Source: Sphingomonas beigongshangi
GTDB taxonomy: Bacteria; Pseudomonadota; Alphaproteobacteria; Sphingomonadales; Sphingomonadaceae
DNA: 64,000 bases
Reading direction: 5' to 3'
NCBI RefSeq assembly: GCF_016820445.1
Contig: NZ_JADHDT010000001.1
Coordinates: 496,001-560,000, forward strand
Shown: positions 18,190 through 26,445 of the stretch, piece by piece
Layout: each line of letters starts with the position of its first letter
How positions within the stretch are numbered: the first letter of the stretch is position 1
Made by a program: the position numbers and the translations under genes
The notes under the pieces: generated by a model
Databases searched by the model: none
What the model saw: only the letters and a program-made list of their open reading frames with translations
What the model was told of the DNA's origin: nothing

Positions 18190-19401
18190 TTACCGGTTCG
18201 CCGCGATGATCTGGCGGATGCGCGCCTCGACCGCCGGATCGCGCGCGTCGGTCGGGGTGCCGCTATAGGCCGCGCTCGCCGCCTGGCCCAGCCGCGCACC
18301 GGTCAGGCTGGCGGTGTCCACCGTCGCATTCACCGACAGGCCGACGCGCAGCGGGTTGCGCTGCAATTCCCGCGGGTCGAGCGCGATGCGCACCGGCACG
18401 CGCTGGACGATCTTGATCCAGTTGCCGCTGGCGTTCTGCGGCGGCAGCAGCGCGAAGGCATTGCCCGAACCGGCGCCCAGGCCGATCACCTTGCCGTGAT
18501 AGACGATGCCGTCGCCGTACATGTCGGCGGTCACCGTCGCGGGCTGGCCGATGCGCAGGTCCTTGAGCTGCGTCTCGCGGAAATTGGCGTCGATCCAGAC
18601 GCGGCTGAGCGGCACCACCGCCATCAGCGGCGTACCCGCCGCCACCTGCTGGCCGATCTGCACCGTGCGCTGCGCGACGACGCCGTCGATCGGCGCGACG
18701 ATGTGCATGTGGCTGCGCGTGATCGCGGCGCGGCGATAGGCGGCGATCGCGGCGAGCACCGCCGGATTGGTGTCGACGTCGGTGCCCTGCACCGCGGACC
18801 GCGACTGCGCCTGCTGGCTGAGCGCGAGGTTGAGGTTGGCGCGGGCCACCTTCACCGCATCGGCCGCATGCGCCAGTTCCTCGCCCGACACCGCGCCCTG
18901 CGCCGCCGCGCCCTGGCGGCGCGCATAGTCGGATTGCGCGGCGGACAGTTGCGCGCGCGCCTGGACCACCGAGGCGCCGCTTTCGGAGACCTTCGAGAAA
19001 TCGGCCCGGGTCGCGCGGACCGCGCGGGCGAGTTCCGCCGCGGCGCTGGCGAGGTTGACGTCCGCCATCGCGGGATCGAGGTCGAGCAGCGGCTGGCCGG
19101 CCTTCACCGTCTGCGTATTGTCGGCATGGATGCCGATCACCTGCCCCGCGTCGCGCGCCGTCACCGCGACCACGTCACCCGCGACATAGGCGTCGTCGGT
19201 CTCCTCCTGCGGCTTGGCGAGCAGGAAATGCATCACCGCCCAGACTATGAGCGCGACGACGACGACGATCGCCAGGATGGCGAAGCCCAGCCGCCGGGCG
19301 CGCGGACGGCCGGGTTCCTTGACGGCCATCGTCTCGGGGGCCTGCACTTCCGCGCCCGGAGCGGCGGCGGAATCGTCATAGGAAGAGCGTGCGTCGGTCA
19401 T
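18190..19401 (-). CDS. HlyD/EmrA-type membrane fusion protein, second system
   Basis: 403 residues. A cytoplasmic tail is followed by one transmembrane helix at ~39-60. Then come the lipoyl half DVVAVTARDAGQVIGI, an alpha-hairpin with many Q/A repeats, and the second lipoyl half HIVAPIDGVVAQRTVQIGQQ. The phrase ETDDAYVAGD after the helix is typical of EmrA. The start overlaps the stop of the NodT-type gene by 4 bases. It bridges the EmrB-like transporter and the outer-membrane lipoprotein. Confidence 0.93.
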   Translation of the reverse strand: MTDARSSYDDSAAAPGAEVQAPETMAVKEPGRPRARRLGFAILAIVVVVALIVWAVMHFLLAKPQEETDDAYVAGDVVAVTARDAGQVIGIHADNTQTVKAGQPLLDLDPAMADVNLASAAAELARAVRATRADFSKVSESGASVVQARAQLSAAQSDYARRQGAAAQGAVSGEELAHAADAVKVARANLNLALSQQAQSRSAVQGTDVDTNPAVLAAIAAYRRAAITRSHMHIVAPIDGVVAQRTVQIGQQVAAGTPLMAVVPLSRVWIDANFRETQLKDLRIGQPATVTADMYGDGIVYHGKVIGLGAGSGNAFALLPPQNASGNWIKIVQRVPVRIALDPRELQRNPLRVGLSVNATVDTASLTGARLGQAASAAYSGTPTDARDPAVEARIRQIIAANR

Positions 19402-20816
19402 CGGGCATTGTCCTGCGAAGGCGTGAAGCCGCCGCCGAGCGCCAGCACCAGCGCGACGCGCTGGCGGGCCGCATCCGCGGCGAGGTTGGTGGTGGCGAGC
19501 CGCGCGTCGAGCAGGCGGATGTCGTTGTCGACGAGGTCGAGCTTGCTGTCGAGGCCGCTCGAGACGCGGACCGCGTTCAGGCGGTTGGTTTCGGACAGGC
19601 CGCGCACGACCTCCGCCGCGCGCGCGCGCTGCTGCGCGATGTTGTCGACGAGCGCCAGCGCGTCCGCGGTGTCGCGCACCGCGCCGACGACGCGCTCGTT
19701 GTAATCGGCGGTGGCGAGATCGAGCGCCGCGGTCGCGCCGGCCAGGTCCGCCTTCAACCGGCCGTTGTCGAACAGCGGCAGGTGCACGGCAGGGCCGGCG
19801 CCGACCGCGGCCGCGTCCAGGTTGATCAGATTGCCGAGGCCGATCGCCTGCAATCCCGCAAAGGCGGCGAGATTGATGTTGGGATAGAAGGCGCGCCGCG
19901 CCACCTGTCGTCCCGCCGCGGCCGCGGTGATGCGCGCCTGCGCGGCGGCGATGTCCGGCCGGCGGGCGAGCAGGTCGGCGGGCAGCGTCTTGGGCAACGG
20001 CAGCGCGCTGTCCAGGTTCAGCCGGGCGGGCTGGATGGCGAGCGCATAATCGTGCCCGCGCCCCGCCAGCGCGGCGAGCGCATTCGCCGCGACCGCGCGC
20101 GCACCATCCGCCTGCACCGCCGCCTCGCGCGCCTGCGCCAGCAGCGTTCCCGCCGCTTCGGCCTGCAGGTTGCTGGCGAGCCGGTTGCGGATGCGGACCT
20201 GGACGAGCTGCACGGTGCGTTCGCGCGTCGCGACCGTGTCGCGGGCCAGCCGCGCCTGCGCTTCCGCGCGGGCAAGATCGACATAGGTCTGGACCACCGA
20301 CCCGGCGATCGCGAGCCGGGCGGCGGCGACATCGAGCGCGGCGGCACGGGCGGACGCCCGGGCGCCCTCGATCGCGGCGCGCTGCCGGCCGAACAGGTCG
20401 AGGTTCCAGGACAGATTGCCCTGGACCTGGCCGATCGTCCGGACCGTGCCGCCATAGGGCGGCGGGATGATGTAGCGGCCCGACAGGCGCTGCGGCTGGA
20501 TGGAGCCGTCGAGCGTCGCATTGGGACCATCGTCGGCGCGACGGCTGGCGAGCACCGCCTCCGCCTGGCGAACGCGGGCGAGCGCGGCATCCAGCGTCGG
20601 ATTGCCGGCCGTCGCATCCGCGACGATGCGGTCGAGCTGCGGGTCGCCGAAGCTCTTCCACCAGTCGTCGGCGATGGCCGGCGCGGCGGCCGCGTCCAGC
20701 CCCAGCGATGCGGGTGCGATCGGCGCCACGGCGGGCGGGCTGTGCGGCACGGCGCAGCCCGCCAGCAGCGTGGCGACGAGGGTGGCGACGAGCGGGGCGG
20801 AGCGCACGCGCGTCAT
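19398..20816 (-). CDS. Outer-membrane efflux lipoprotein, NodT family, second system
   Basis: 472 residues. The signal peptide ends in a lipobox (TLLAGC, Cys21). The mature protein has DDWWKSFGDPQLDRIV and LLARRPDIAAAQ, both typical of outer-membrane factor lipoproteins. The ATG giving MTRVRSAPLV overlaps the marR stop by 4 bases; the much longer open frame upstream is out of phase with marR and is rejected. It is the second gene of the operon and probably coupled to marR translation. Confidence 0.92.
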   Translation of the reverse strand: MTRVRSAPLVATLVATLLAGCAVPHSPPAVAPIAPASLGLDAAAAPAIADDWWKSFGDPQLDRIVADATAGNPTLDAALARVRQAEAVLASRRADDGPNATLDGSIQPQRLSGRYIIPPPYGGTVRTIGQVQGNLSWNLDLFGRQRAAIEGARASARAAALDVAAARLAIAGSVVQTYVDLARAEAQARLARDTVATRERTVQLVQVRIRNRLASNLQAEAAGTLLAQAREAAVQADGARAVAANALAALAGRGHDYALAIQPARLNLDSALPLPKTLPADLLARRPDIAAAQARITAAAAGRQVARRAFYPNINLAAFAGLQAIGLGNLINLDAAAVGAGPAVHLPLFDNGRLKADLAGATAALDLATADYNERVVGAVRDTADALALVDNIAQQRARAAEVVRGLSETNRLNAVRVSSGLDSKLDLVDNDIRLLDARLATTNLAADAARQRVALVLALGGGFTPSQDNAR

Positions 20817-21283
20817 GCCGAGGCGCTTTCGTCGGCGGCGCGCGCGAGCGTGTCGCGCACCCGTTGCAGAAGACGGATCAGGTCCATGATATCCTTGTCG
20901 TTCCAATCGCGAAGCCAGCCGTTCCACTGCTCCACCACGGCATCGCGCACCGCCATCGCCGCCGCCTCGCCCGCCGGCGTCAGCGCCAGATGGACCACCC
21001 GGCGATCGTCGCCCGCACGGTGACGGGTGATCCAGCCGCGTTCCTCCAGCGTGTCCACCAGCCGCGTCGTCGCGCCCTTGTCGTACGCCATGTCGCGCGC
21101 GATCGCGGCGCAGGTGTTGGCACGCTGCACATAGATGGAGGCGAGCGCCGACCATTGCGTCGCGGTCATCCCCGCCGCGGCGAAGATCGGCTCGAGCGCG
21201 AGCGTGCCGAGCTGGTGCACGCGTCGCGCCAGATAGCCGATCGACGTGTCGGGCGTGAAGGTCGAGTCGCTGTAGAAGGCCAT
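20813..21283 (-). CDS. MarR-family transcriptional regulator
   Basis: 156 residues. The winged-helix core is plain: TATQWSALASIYVQ, IARDMAYDKGATTRLVDTLEERGWI as recognition region, and the wing HRAGDDRRVVHLALT with the DxR motif. MarR proteins bind palindromic operators as dimers and are released by phenolic or hydrophobic ligands. Here a perfect 20-bp palindrome abuts the start codon, so the protein very likely represses its own efflux operon. The ATG giving MAFYSDSTFTPDTS is preferred; longer starts would put the palindrome inside the coding sequence. Confidence 0.9.
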   Translation of the reverse strand: MAFYSDSTFTPDTSIGYLARRVHQLGTLALEPIFAAAGMTATQWSALASIYVQRANTCAAIARDMAYDKGATTRLVDTLEERGWITRHRAGDDRRVVHLALTPAGEAAAMAVRDAVVEQWNGWLRDWNDKDIMDLIRLLQRVRDTLARAADESASA

Positions 21284-21303
21284 ATAGTTGCCATGGCAAC
21301 TAT
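21284..21303. promoter_or_regulatory. Perfect 20-bp palindrome, probable MarR operator
   Basis: ATAGTTGCCATGGCAACTAT is its own reverse complement and directly precedes the marR start codon. TTGCC-N2-GGCAA half-sites are in the usual form for MarR operators. A second, weaker inverted repeat, ATGACA-TTCG-TGTCAT, lies at 21319-21334 in the same leader. Confidence 0.75.
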
Positions 21304-21655
21304 TGCCGGAGCAGTCTAATGACATTCGTGTCATATGGGCTGCCCATCGCGCGCGCGCCGCCATCGCTGGCGGATCCAGCGCCCGGCTCAACCTCAGCCT
21401 GCGGCCCTCAGTTCATGGCTCTACGGGCTGCCCAGGGTCCGGTCCCCGTGCGGACGATCCGCGACTCGTATCTGACCGGTCACCCGCCCTCTCGGGTAGC
21501 GCGCCGTAAAGTCGAAGGCGGGGTCCGCGATGCCGGCGGGGGCGTTGCACACCGTTCTAAGATCGCGCAATTTGGGCAGCCGTGCAGGTGTAGCTGCTCG
21601 CGACCATAGCGGCGTGTGCTCGCCATCGGAGCACTTTCCTACTCGGACTTTCCGG

Positions 21656-21722
21656 CACTGGCGGGCGGCATCGTGCGCGAATGAGCTGCCAGCGTGCTCG
21701 CCATCATCCGGCGCCGCTCGCA
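21656..21722 (+). repeat. 67-bp inverted repeat, left copy
   Basis: Begins CACTGGCGGGCGGCATCGTG and ends GGCGCCGCTCGCA. The reverse complement of 23630-23696 matches it at about 62 of 67 positions by eye. The internal CGTGCTCGCC word recurs upstream at 21613-21622 with one change. Confidence 0.8.
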
Positions 21723-21896
21723 CTCGGAGATGCCCGCTCACATTATCTATTCCGGGCAGATGCCAAAGGCGAGTTCCTCGCACGAGCGGCACTGTCCCGT
21801 TTCTCCGTCTCCAACCGGCCATTTCGGGAATCAGCAATCGGGAACATATTCGGGAAAACGACACCATCTTTGCCATCCAGCGGGCCGCTGCCGTCA

Positions 21897-21926
21897 GCCG
21901 TCTCGCTGGCCGTTCGTTTTCGGGAA
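21897..21926 (+). repeat. 30-bp direct repeat, copy 1
   Basis: GCCGTCTCGCTGGCCGTTCG... ending TCGGGAA. It matches 22852-22881 in the same orientation at 25 of 30 positions. Confidence 0.65.
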
Positions 21927-22004
21927 CGGTGGATCGATCGCTTGCCCGAAGCCGACATTAATCACGCTGCGAAGGGCTTCTTTCGCGACGAACCATTATG
22001 CGTT

Positions 22005-22736
22005 CTACGGTGCCATTAAAGCGTCGACCGAACCGCCGTTCCTGGTCAACTCAGCAGCGACCCGCCGTCTTCCCTCATAGTATACCAAGACTCCAGCATG
22101 GGCGTCTATTGCACGGATGCGGCCTTCGTCGCGCGGATCGACGCTGGTTTCTTGAGCTATATAATCCGCATAGCCTTCCTGCTTCCATGACGGCAGAAGC
22201 AGTGCGCGCCATTCTCCAAAATGGCGCGCGACCAGCATGTGCGTTGTTTCGTGTGCTATAGTACCTGAAAGTGTACGGGTGCCGCCGAGCGCTGCCCCAT
22301 TTGTTACCCTGTCGGCCGCAATATCGCTGCGATTAAATATCAGCACGTTCGAGAATGGTCGCCTGAGCGCCACGACGCCCCTCATATTCAATGCGAGTAG
22401 CTGCCAACGCCAACCGCCACTGGTCAGAACGACTTGACGACTAACATTAGGGATATCAATCGTGCTCCTACCCAACAACTTATCTGCCCGATCGAGAATG
22501 GGGCCGATACTAGGCCTGATCGGCTCCTCGGCGTATATAATCGTGTTGCCAATTTTCTGATTATACGGAAACGCCAACGCTGCTGGCACTCGTAGCTCGA
22601 TAAAGCCAATAGCCAACACGATAGGTAGCAGATAAGTTCCCCATCGGCCGCCCATCCATAGAAGACGTTTCAGAAGAGGTCGCTTTTCCACGCTGGCCCC
22701 GTAGTTATGAAGTTTGGCAATGTTAAGCGAGTGCAT
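22005..22736 (-). CDS. Membrane-anchored HExxH metallopeptidase-like protein
   Basis: 243 residues, family not recognised. One transmembrane helix at ~33-50 follows a basic N-terminus, placing the rest in the periplasm. A zinc-peptidase signature is visible: His162-Glu163-x-x-His166 (GTIAHETTHMLVARHFG) and a likely third ligand Glu187 in WKQEGYADYIAQ. This is the gluzincin arrangement seen in peptidase-MA-like proteins. The spacing of 21 residues between His166 and Glu187 is normal. GC content is clearly lower than in surrounding genes, and it sits in an islet bounded by inverted repeats, so it was probably acquired. Two in-frame later ATGs exist; the first was kept. Substrate unknown. Confidence 0.72.
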   Translation of the reverse strand: MHSLNIAKLHNYGASVEKRPLLKRLLWMGGRWGTYLLPIVLAIGFIELRVPAALAFPYNQKIGNTIIYAEEPIRPSIGPILDRADKLLGRSTIDIPNVSRQVVLTSGGWRWQLLALNMRGVVALRRPFSNVLIFNRSDIAADRVTNGAALGGTRTLSGTIAHETTHMLVARHFGEWRALLLPSWKQEGYADYIAQETSVDPRDEGRIRAIDAHAGVLVYYEGRRRVAAELTRNGGSVDALMAP

Positions 22737-23008
22737 CGTTCAGGTAAAGCGCCTTGGCAGTCACGGGGGTTCCGGACGTTCTTGGAACCTGTACGGCGTT
22801 GTTTCACGAACCCGGCCTTTCCCGATCAACCATCCCAATGGGAATGCCCCGGCCGTCTCGGTGGCCGTTTCTAATCGGGAAAGACCTACGCCGCTGTCTG
22901 TCGCTCCATTGTCCATGCGAAGGGGCTACTGACCAGCACAAAAACCATGAAGGTGATCTGCTCGATCACCATTGGGGAGTCAGCTAAAGATTGTAGAAGC
23001 GGTGGAAA
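22737..23008. other. Intergenic stretch inside the islet
   Basis: 272 bp without a convincing gene. It contains the second copy of the 30-bp direct repeat and the small palindrome TCCCAATGGGA near 22834. Confidence 0.5.
22852..22881 (+). repeat. 30-bp direct repeat, copy 2
   Basis: GCCGTCTCGGTGGCCGTTTC... ending TCGGGAA; partner of 21897-21926. It lies outside genes, as does its partner. Confidence 0.65.
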
Positions 23009-23302
23009 TTAGTGCGCCTGAATCCAGACGTTATGGATCACATCCGTTACAATGATACCAATCGTCAGCCCGACTCCGACGTTAGGACGCGCGAATAAGA
23101 GGATTACAGCGGCAGGATCGAAAAAGGCCAGCGCCGTCCAGAAGGTGGCACTCCCCTTCGGAAATCCACCGTAATCCCAATGCAACCCGTGGTGATATAT
23201 CGCATACCAATGGTTGTAGGTCGCACCCAGCAAGCACAGCGCGTAGATAGTACGCAGAATTAGGCTGCGACGCGATGCTTTGGCGTCAGGCGGTCTAGGC
23301 AT
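23009..23302 (-). CDS. Small integral membrane protein, unknown
   Basis: 97 residues with three hydrophobic segments: LILRTIYALCLLGATYN, ATFWTALAFFDPAAVILLF, and VGLTIGIIVTDVIHNVWI. The amino-acid makeup is that of a genuine membrane protein, with conserved-looking polar residues (NHWY, D/H in the last helix). No family is recognised. Base composition is AT-richer than the chromosome around, like the neighbouring HExxH gene. Spacing of ~270 bp suggests it has its own promoter. Confidence 0.65.
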   Translation of the reverse strand: MPRPPDAKASRRSLILRTIYALCLLGATYNHWYAIYHHGLHWDYGGFPKGSATFWTALAFFDPAAVILLFARPNVGVGLTIGIIVTDVIHNVWIQAH

Positions 23303-23955
23303 GGCCCTACCCTGGTTGGTGGGGTTGCGATCGTCAACGCTGCCGGCTCAATCGAGTAGCGCTATTCCCGTTTCATTCCCAATCGGGACGATTGCGGCCA
23401 GCGCGGTACGGCTGGTTCGGTCGTAAGCGTATGTTTGCGCCCGTTCCTTGCGCCGCCCGCTGTTCGCCAAACCCTTCCTGTCTGACGAGCTCGCGACGGC
23501 CACGACCGCAACGCATTTCCGCGGCCCGCCGCTTGTCGGAACTGTTCCGGAAACCCGCTTCGCCAAACCGTCTGCCGGCGACGGGTTTGGAGTACCCATG
23601 GGCAGGGGGCGCGAGCACGACGTCCCGTTTGCAAGCGGCGCCGAATGATGGCGAGCACACTGGCAGATCATTCGAGCACGATGCCGCCCGCCAGTGGCAG
23701 AAAAGCGTGAGCACGACATCGGGCTGTTTGCGAGCACGCGCCGCCATGATTGCAAGCGCCTACAGGCACGATTGGATCGCCTGCCGGGCGAGAGGCCGGC
23801 CTGGCGATTCCCCGGCTGGGCGGTGGCCCGGCGTGCCGATCTCGGCGCCGCCGTACCGGCCCCGACGACCGCGAGCCGGTCCGGATCGGCACTGCTAACC
23901 GGTTTTTAGGGAGGGCGGCGATAAGCGCGGTACCGTGCCAAAGGATTCCCGCGCC
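23303..23955. other. Gene-free right part of the islet
   Basis: About 650 bp. Holds the right 67-bp repeat and five GAGCAC words at irregular 20-40 bp intervals between 23612 and 23740. Several open frames overlap here on both strands, but none shows family similarity or steady codon use. A ribosome site for the next gene lies at the end. Confidence 0.55.
23630..23696 (-). repeat. 67-bp inverted repeat, right copy
   Basis: Reverse-complement partner of 21656-21722, containing GGCGCCGAATGATGGCGAGC and ending CGCCCGCCAGTG. Surrounded by further GAGCAC words, so the repeat may be part of a longer array of short sites. Confidence 0.8.
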
Positions 23956-26445
23956 ATGGACTATCCGCTGATCGCCCCGCGTCCGCCGCGCCTGTCGGCC
24001 CTGGTCGACGATCTGCGCCGCATCGAGGCGTCCGGCGTGTTCAGCAACAACGGGCCGGAAGTGCGCGCCTTCGAAGCCGAGGTGGTCGACGCGTTGTTCG
24101 GCGGCACCGGTGCGGCGCTCGCGGTCGGCAACGCGACGCTCGGGCTGATGGTCGCGATGCGGCAGGCCGCGGGGCTGCATCCCGCGCCGGGCACGCTCGC
24201 GCTGATGCCCGCGATGACCTTCGCCGCCACGGCGCAGGCCGCCATCTGGGCGGGCCTCACGCCGCTCATCGTCGACATCGAACCGGACGGATGGAGCATC
24301 GACCCCGCGACGGAGGAGCGCGCGCTCGCCCGCTACGGCAGGCGGATCGGCGTCATCGTGCCCTATGCGACCTTCGGCAATGCGATCGATCTGGATCGCT
24401 ACGCCTGGCTCGCCCGACGGTATGAGGTCGGCGTGGTAATCGACGCGGCCGCGTCGCTCGGCACGCGCGACGCGGCGGGGCACGGGTTCGGCACGGGTGC
24501 GCCGTTCACGCTCGTCTATTCCATGCACGCGACCAAGACCTTCTCCGTCGGCGAAGGCGGCATGATCTACAGCGGCGATCCCGCGCTGATCGGGCAGCTG
24601 CGCAGCATGGTCAATTTCGGCTTCGAAACGGGCCGAAGCGCCACCCTGCCCGGCATCAACGCCAAGATGCCCGAGGTGCTGGCGCTGATGGCGCGCGCCA
24701 AGCTGGCAGAGATCGACGCGATCTGCGACGCGCGCGCCGCGATCGACGCCGCCTATCGCGCGGCGCTGCCCGATTTCGGATTCCAGCACGCTCTCGGATC
24801 GCGACAGGCGACGCAGTTCATGCCGCTGCTGCTGCCGCCCGCGCTGGCGCCGCAACGCGACGCGATCGCCGCGGCGCTCGAGGCGCAGGGGGTCGGCGTC
24901 GGCCGATATTTCAGCCCGCACCTCGGCGAGCAGCCGCTGTTCCGGGCGACCGCGATGGTCGAGCCGACGCCGATCGCCGACGATGTCGCGGCGCGGATAC
25001 TCAGCCTGCCGATCACCGATGCGATGACGCCGGCGGACGCCACGATCGTCGCACATCGGCTGCGCACCGCGGTGGACCGGATCGCGGCCACCGCGACGCT
25101 TTCGTCCGGAGGCGACAGGGACAGGACGATCCGCGGCTGCGTCGTCATCGGCGGCGGCCCTGCCGGTACCGCGATGCTCACCGCTGCCAGCAAGCAGGGC
25201 AAGCTGGTTCCGCTCGCGGCGGAGGGCCTGACGCTCGTCGAACGCGGCGCGCGGATCGGCCCCGGCGCGCTCGGCGACTATGCGATCCGGTCCGACACGA
25301 CCGCGGAGACCTTCCTGTCCGCGGTCAGGGACAATCCCCATCCCGAACTCGCCGCCCTCGCCGATCATCCCGCGGGCCAGCGCATGGCGAGCTATTGCGG
25401 GCAGCTCGGCGCCCCGCTGGTCGAGACGGCGCCGCTGCTCGGCGTCACCGCGGATCGGCTGCGCGACATCGTCGCGGGTCATGGCGGGACGGTGTTGACC
25501 GGCGCGGAGGCGCTGCACGCCCAGCAGACGCAGGACGGCGCGTGGTGCACGTCGCTGTCGACGGCGGCCGGGCCGCATACCGTGACGTCGCGGCATATCG
25601 TCGTGGCGACCGGCGGCTACCAGACCGACGCGCATGTCGCGGAAAAGATCGTCGCCGGCGTGCGGCTGGGCGACGTGGCGGGTGAGCGGCTGATGCGATC
25701 GGATGCGTTGCTGCGCCTCGGCGGCGTCGAGCAGGCGGCGGCGCGCCTCGCGGGCATCCGGGCGCCGAAGGTGGCGATCGTCGGCGCCTCGACGAGCGCG
25801 CTCGCCGCCGCGGTCCTGCTGCTGAAGCGTCCCGACCTGCCGTTCGGCGCGGGCGGCATCACCCTGCTGGTGCGCGATCATCCCAAGCCCTTCTATCCGA
25901 CCGTCGAGGCGGCGGCGGCGGACGGCTTCACGGATTTCGATGCGGACGACATCTGTCCGGTCAGCGGCTTCGTGCTCCGCCTCGCCGGCCTGCGGCTCGA
26001 ATCGCGCGAGCTGGTGCTGCGCATGCTGGCGCTTGGCGGTCGCGCGCCGGAGCCCCGCGTGGCGATCCACCGCATCGCCGGCGAGGGGGACAGCGCGGCG
26101 CGCGCGCTGCTCGCGGACGCGGATCTGGTCGTCGGCGCGCTCGGCTATCGTCCGCGCTCGCTGCCGCTGTTCGATGTTACGGGCGCGCCGATCGCGCTGG
26201 CGCATAGCGCCGGACGCCCGATGGTCGACCGCCATTGCCGCATCCTCGACGCCGCCGACCGGCCCGTGCCCGGCGCGTTCGGCATCGGCCTTTCGGCGGG
26301 CTTCGTGCCCTGGGGCAACCTGGGGGGCGAGAAGAGCTTCCGCGGCCAGGCGAACGGATTGTGGCTGTGGCAGAACGACGTCGGTCAGATGATCGTCGAC
26401 CAGGTCCTCGGCCGCGATGCGGCGACGGTCCAGGCCGCGGCATGA
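23956..26445 (+). CDS. Fused DegT/StrS-type aminotransferase and FAD-dependent oxidoreductase
   Basis: 829 residues in one unbroken frame. Residues ~1-375 are a fold-type I PLP enzyme of the DegT/DnrJ/EryC1/StrS kind: VFSNNGPEVRAFE near the start, Asp163 (VVIDAAASLG) for the pyridine nitrogen, and the Schiff-base lysine Lys194 in YSMHATKTFSVGEGG. Residues ~390-829 are a separate flavoprotein: GCVVIGGGPAG (FAD dinucleotide fold), a long middle region, a second nucleotide-binding stretch (KVAIVGASTSALAAA) and a C-terminal GIGLSAGFVPWG segment. StrS enzymes transaminate nucleotide-linked keto sugars; the oxidoreductase might make the keto or a modified amino group. The next gene, a GT2, overlaps by 4 bases. 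The ATG after an AAGGA site is preferred to a GTG 7 codons earlier. I do not know this fusion from named systems. Confidence 0.85.
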   Translation: MDYPLIAPRPPRLSALVDDLRRIEASGVFSNNGPEVRAFEAEVVDALFGGTGAALAVGNATLGLMVAMRQAAGLHPAPGTLALMPAMTFAATAQAAIWAGLTPLIVDIEPDGWSIDPATEERALARYGRRIGVIVPYATFGNAIDLDRYAWLARRYEVGVVIDAAASLGTRDAAGHGFGTGAPFTLVYSMHATKTFSVGEGGMIYSGDPALIGQLRSMVNFGFETGRSATLPGINAKMPEVLALMARAKLAEIDAICDARAAIDAAYRAALPDFGFQHALGSRQATQFMPLLLPPALAPQRDAIAAALEAQGVGVGRYFSPHLGEQPLFRATAMVEPTPIADDVAARILSLPITDAMTPADATIVAHRLRTAVDRIAATATLSSGGDRDRTIRGCVVIGGGPAGTAMLTAASKQGKLVPLAAEGLTLVERGARIGPGALGDYAIRSDTTAETFLSAVRDNPHPELAALADHPAGQRMASYCGQLGAPLVETAPLLGVTADRLRDIVAGHGGTVLTGAEALHAQQTQDGAWCTSLSTAAGPHTVTSRHIVVATGGYQTDAHVAEKIVAGVRLGDVAGERLMRSDALLRLGGVEQAAARLAGIRAPKVAIVGASTSALAAAVLLLKRPDLPFGAGGITLLVRDHPKPFYPTVEAAAADGFTDFDADDICPVSGFVLRLAGLRLESRELVLRMLALGGRAPEPRVAIHRIAGEGDSAARALLADADLVVGALGYRPRSLPLFDVTGAPIALAHSAGRPMVDRHCRILDAADRPVPGAFGIGLSAGFVPWGNLGGEKSFRGQANGLWLWQNDVGQMIVDQVLGRDAATVQAAA

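Larger units (their letters stand above)
21304..22004. other. Gene-free left part of a low-GC islet
   Basis: About 700 bp between marR and the HExxH protein gene. No open frame here looks coding; those present have uneven composition. The stretch contains GTGCTCGCC-type short motifs, one 67-bp repeat copy (21656-21722) and several TCGGGAA motifs. It may be the remains of a mobile element end. Confidence 0.55.
21430..23900. mobile_element. Candidate inserted islet with lower GC and inverted repeats
   Basis: GC content drops visibly compared with both flanks. Two 67-bp sequences, at 21656-21722 and 23630-23696, are inverted copies of each other with about 5 mismatches. Between them lie two genes unlike the neighbours in composition. 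No transposase or integrase is seen, so this is either a degenerate or a non-autonomous element. Boundaries are approximate. Confidence 0.5.

Noticed and set aside
21421..21876. 151-residue frame in the islet
   Set aside because: Mixed composition, no ribosome site, overlaps the repeat copy and has plus-strand competitors.
23348..23755. 135-residue frame around the right repeat
   Set aside because: Overlaps the inverted repeat; its resemblance to a frame at the left copy comes from the repeated DNA.
23668..26235. 855-residue open frame on the minus strand
   Set aside because: Antisense to the aminotransferase/oxidoreductase fusion, arginine-rich, no domains; the plus strand frame has clear PLP and FAD motifs.
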